This document shows, one piece after another, positions 5,351 to 6,544 of a stretch of 6,544 nt of DNA (within the stretch, counting starts at the first letter, position 1; the number at the start of each line of letters is the position of its first letter). The notes under the pieces are model-generated. The model was not told the origin of the DNA. It saw nothing but the letters and a program-made list of their open reading frames with translations, and ran no database searches. A program made the position numbers and the translations under genes. This DNA comes from DATLFA01 sp039934635 (GTDB taxonomy: Bacteria > Actinomycetota > Acidimicrobiia > Acidimicrobiales > WLNW01): positions 1 through 6,544 of the forward strand of contig JBDTLT010000285.1 of NCBI GenBank assembly GCA_039934635.1, in the 5' to 3' direction.

Positions 5351-5917
5351 ATGGACGTCACCAAGGTGCTCGAATCTGATCATCGGCAGGTCGAAGACCT
5401 CTTCGCGAAGATCGAGAAGGCAGAAGGTGCGAAGCGTCAGCCGTTCATCGATGAGCTCGTGACCTCGCTGCGCGCACACATGGAACTCGAAGAAAAAGTC
5501 GTATACCCGATGATGGAGCCCGTCACGGGTCACGAAGACGTGCAAGAAGGCACGACCGAACACAAGCTGGCTCGCAAGGGACTCGACGATGTCGTCCGGC
5601 TCGCACCCGACGAGCCTGGTTTCGGCGCCGCGCTGGACTCGGTGAAGGCCGGCATCACGCACCACGTGAAGGAAGAAGAGACCGAGGTCTTCCCAAAGCT
5701 CCGTAAGAGCAAGAATGGCGAAAAGGCGTTGGCCGAGATGGCGACGCCGTTCATGAAGAAGCGCCTCGAATTGGGCCTGCCCATGGGAGCCGACGCGCTC
5801 GCCGCCGCTTCATCCAAAGAAGAATTGCTTGCCGAAGCGAAGTCCGCCGGGGTCGACGGCGCATCGTCGATGACCAAAGCGCAACTGGCGGACGCTCTTG
5901 CGGAGGCCATGGCCTAA
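5351..5917 (+). CDS. Hemerythrin-like di-iron protein with C-terminal Rho_N/SAP-like motif
   Basis: A 188-residue cytoplasmic HHE-type hemerythrin, a four-helix bundle expected to bind a non-haem di-iron centre and so sense or carry O2, or respond to NO or peroxide. Ligand candidates fall in the expected repeats: His11 (LESDHRQV), His43 and Glu47 (RAHMELEEKVVYP), His71 (TTEHKLARKGLDD), His105 and Glu109 (THHVKEEETEVFP). The bundle ends near residue 138. After a linker, about 154-186 (SKEELLAEAKSAGVDG, then MTKAQLADALAEA) resembles the helix-extended-helix of the Rho termination factor N-terminal/SAP-like group, often linked to nucleic-acid binding. ATG 5351 has AAGGAG (5337-5342) eight bases upstream; ATG 5345 would add Met-Thr but sits only two bases from it. 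It stands alone on its strand and converges with the amidohydrolase. The iron-binding fold is firm; the C-terminal assignment is by pattern only. Confidence 0.92.
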   Translation: MDVTKVLESDHRQVEDLFAKIEKAEGAKRQPFIDELVTSLRAHMELEEKVVYPMMEPVTGHEDVQEGTTEHKLARKGLDDVVRLAPDEPGFGAALDSVKAGITHHVKEEETEVFPKLRKSKNGEKALAEMATPFMKKRLELGLPMGADALAAASSKEELLAEAKSAGVDGASSMTKAQLADALAEAMA

Positions 5918-5930
5918 CCGGGACACTGAG

Positions 5931-5961
5931 CTGAGATCCAGCCGTGTGGTGCTGGACTCAG
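5931..5961. terminator. Hairpin between convergent genes, possible two-way terminator
   Basis: CTGAGATCCAGC (5931-5942) pairs with GCTGGACTCAG (5951-5961) over 11 base pairs with one bulged A (5936) and an 8-base loop. It lies 13 bases after the hemerythrin stop and includes the stop codon of the convergent amidohydrolase, the usual place for a bidirectional terminator. No T-run follows on either strand. U-tract-free hairpins of this kind are proposed as terminators in actinobacteria, but the function is inferred from position. Confidence 0.5.
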
Positions 5962-6544
5962 CCGGGGCCGATGCGGCCGCCGGCTCGTACGAAAGCGAGG
6001 ACGTCGCGCCGGCTCAGTGGGCCGCGTGGCTGCCACTGTGCGGTGAGCCGTTGTGTGTCGACGAGCGATGCGAACTCGAGCTTCGACGTTGCCAATTTGT
6101 CGGTGTCGAGCGCGCAGCGGGTCGCGTTCACGTCGACGTCGAAGAGCTTCGCGGCGTTCAATCCGAAGATCTTGCGTTTGATCGTGTCCGTGAGTGCGGG
6201 ATAGCCGAACCGTTCTTGGAACTCGGGCGTGATCTGAAATGCGCGGAACGCCATGATCTGTGGTTGAGGGGAGCCGTACCAGATGGCGTCGGTGCCCCAG
6301 AGCACTCGGTCTTCGCCGACGTGTTTGAGCAGTTTGCCGACGCAGTGTGCAGCCTCGTTGGGTTTGCGCATGAGTTCGCGCCACGTGGTGCCGAGATCGG
6401 CCCAGACGTTGGAGTTGGGCGGCAATCCATTGTCGATCATCGCCTTGACAAATGAGTTGACTCCGCGGGCCGCGCTAGATGGTGAGTACGCACCTTCGAT
6501 CGTCTCTCGCTCGAACGCGCTGTGGTACACGATGAACTGCATGT
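5958..6544 (-). CDS. Amidohydrolase family protein (C-terminal part, N-terminus beyond window)
   Basis: The visible 195 or so codons are the C-terminal half of a metal-dependent amidohydrolase (Amidohydrolase 2, TIM-barrel hydrolase/decarboxylase group). The barrel strand FIVYHSAFE, with His at about position 7 of the visible part, matches the conserved His after a late barrel strand. EDRVLWGTDAIWYGSPQPQI (about 77-96) carries the catalytic Asp in GTD. KIFGLNAAKLFDVD (124-137) is the typical closing helix of the fold. A tail of about 55 residues follows, ending in a Gly/Arg-rich stretch. An ATG at 6542 is in frame, but it falls in the middle of the barrel, so the true start must lie beyond the right edge; full-length members have about 300-450 residues. 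The stop lies inside the hairpin shared with the convergent hemerythrin gene. The substrate is unknown; cyclic amides, decarboxylated aromatic acids and lactones are all possible for the family. Confidence 0.88.
   Translation of the reverse strand, partial: MQFIVYHSAFERETIEGAYSPSSAARGVNSFVKAMIDNGLPPNSNVWADLGTTWRELMRKPNEAAHCVGKLLKHVGEDRVLWGTDAIWYGSPQPQIMAFRAFQITPEFQERFGYPALTDTIKRKIFGLNAAKLFDVDVNATRCALDTDKLATSKLEFASLVDTQRLTAQWQPRGPLSRRDVLAFVRAGGRIGPG

Noticed and set aside
5168..5665. Upstream extension of the 75-residue minus-strand gene
   Set aside because: It is antisense to the hemerythrin coding sequence, its protein looks like reversed codon shadow, and the strong ribosome site points to GTG 5167.
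5898..6455. Plus-strand open frame opposite the amidohydrolase
   Set aside because: It is a codon shadow of the amidohydrolase frame, which contains the GTD and closing-helix motifs.

Overview
This is a 6.5 kb piece of a high-GC bacterial chromosome. Codons are strongly GC-biased, GTG is used as a start, genes are tightly packed and often overlap by four bases, and there is a PadR-controlled ABC exporter operon. Together these suggest an actinobacterium. The style (many aldo/keto reductases and metal-dependent amidohydrolases, acidic proteins) recalls Acidimicrobiia such as Ilumatobacter, but that lineage is an inference; no marker gene is present. I see no rRNA, tRNA, insertion sequence, phage gene or CRISPR array.

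Layout. From the left edge to about 3560 lies a minus-strand operon read right to left: a PadR-family repressor (starts at 3504), a LolD/MacB-type ABC ATPase (starts at 2986) and a large FtsX/MacB-type permease (starts at 2261, runs off the left edge). The three genes overlap by GTGA and ATGA junctions and so are probably translationally coupled. A recognisable promoter (TTGACG, 17 bases, CATACT) with an overlapping palindromic operator sits just upstream of the PadR gene. The simplest reading is a self-repressing exporter or envelope-defence operon, opened when PadR binds a ligand. A short 14-base tandem repeat separates this operon from the next minus-strand gene.

From 3596 to 4570 is an aldo/keto reductase with an intact catalytic tetrad, apparently with its own promoter and perhaps a leaderless transcript. 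Divergent from it is a small, very acidic, probably disordered protein of 98 residues (4647-4943). This converges with a 75-residue minus-strand protein of unknown function (4940-5167), and the two stop codons interlock. The 75-residue gene has a strong Shine-Dalgarno sequence, part of which could be hidden in a 7-bp RNA hairpin.

Across a 183-base divergent intergenic region is a hemerythrin-like di-iron protein on the plus strand (5351-5917), with a C-terminal stretch resembling the Rho N-terminal/SAP-like helical motif. It converges, across a bulged hairpin that may act as a two-way terminator, on the C-terminal part of an amidohydrolase that runs off the right edge.

No single new multi-gene system is evident. 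The points most worth a second look are the hemerythrin plus Rho_N-like fusion, the hairpin over the Shine-Dalgarno of the 75-residue gene, the PadR operator/promoter with its adjacent repeat, and the two unrecognised small proteins.
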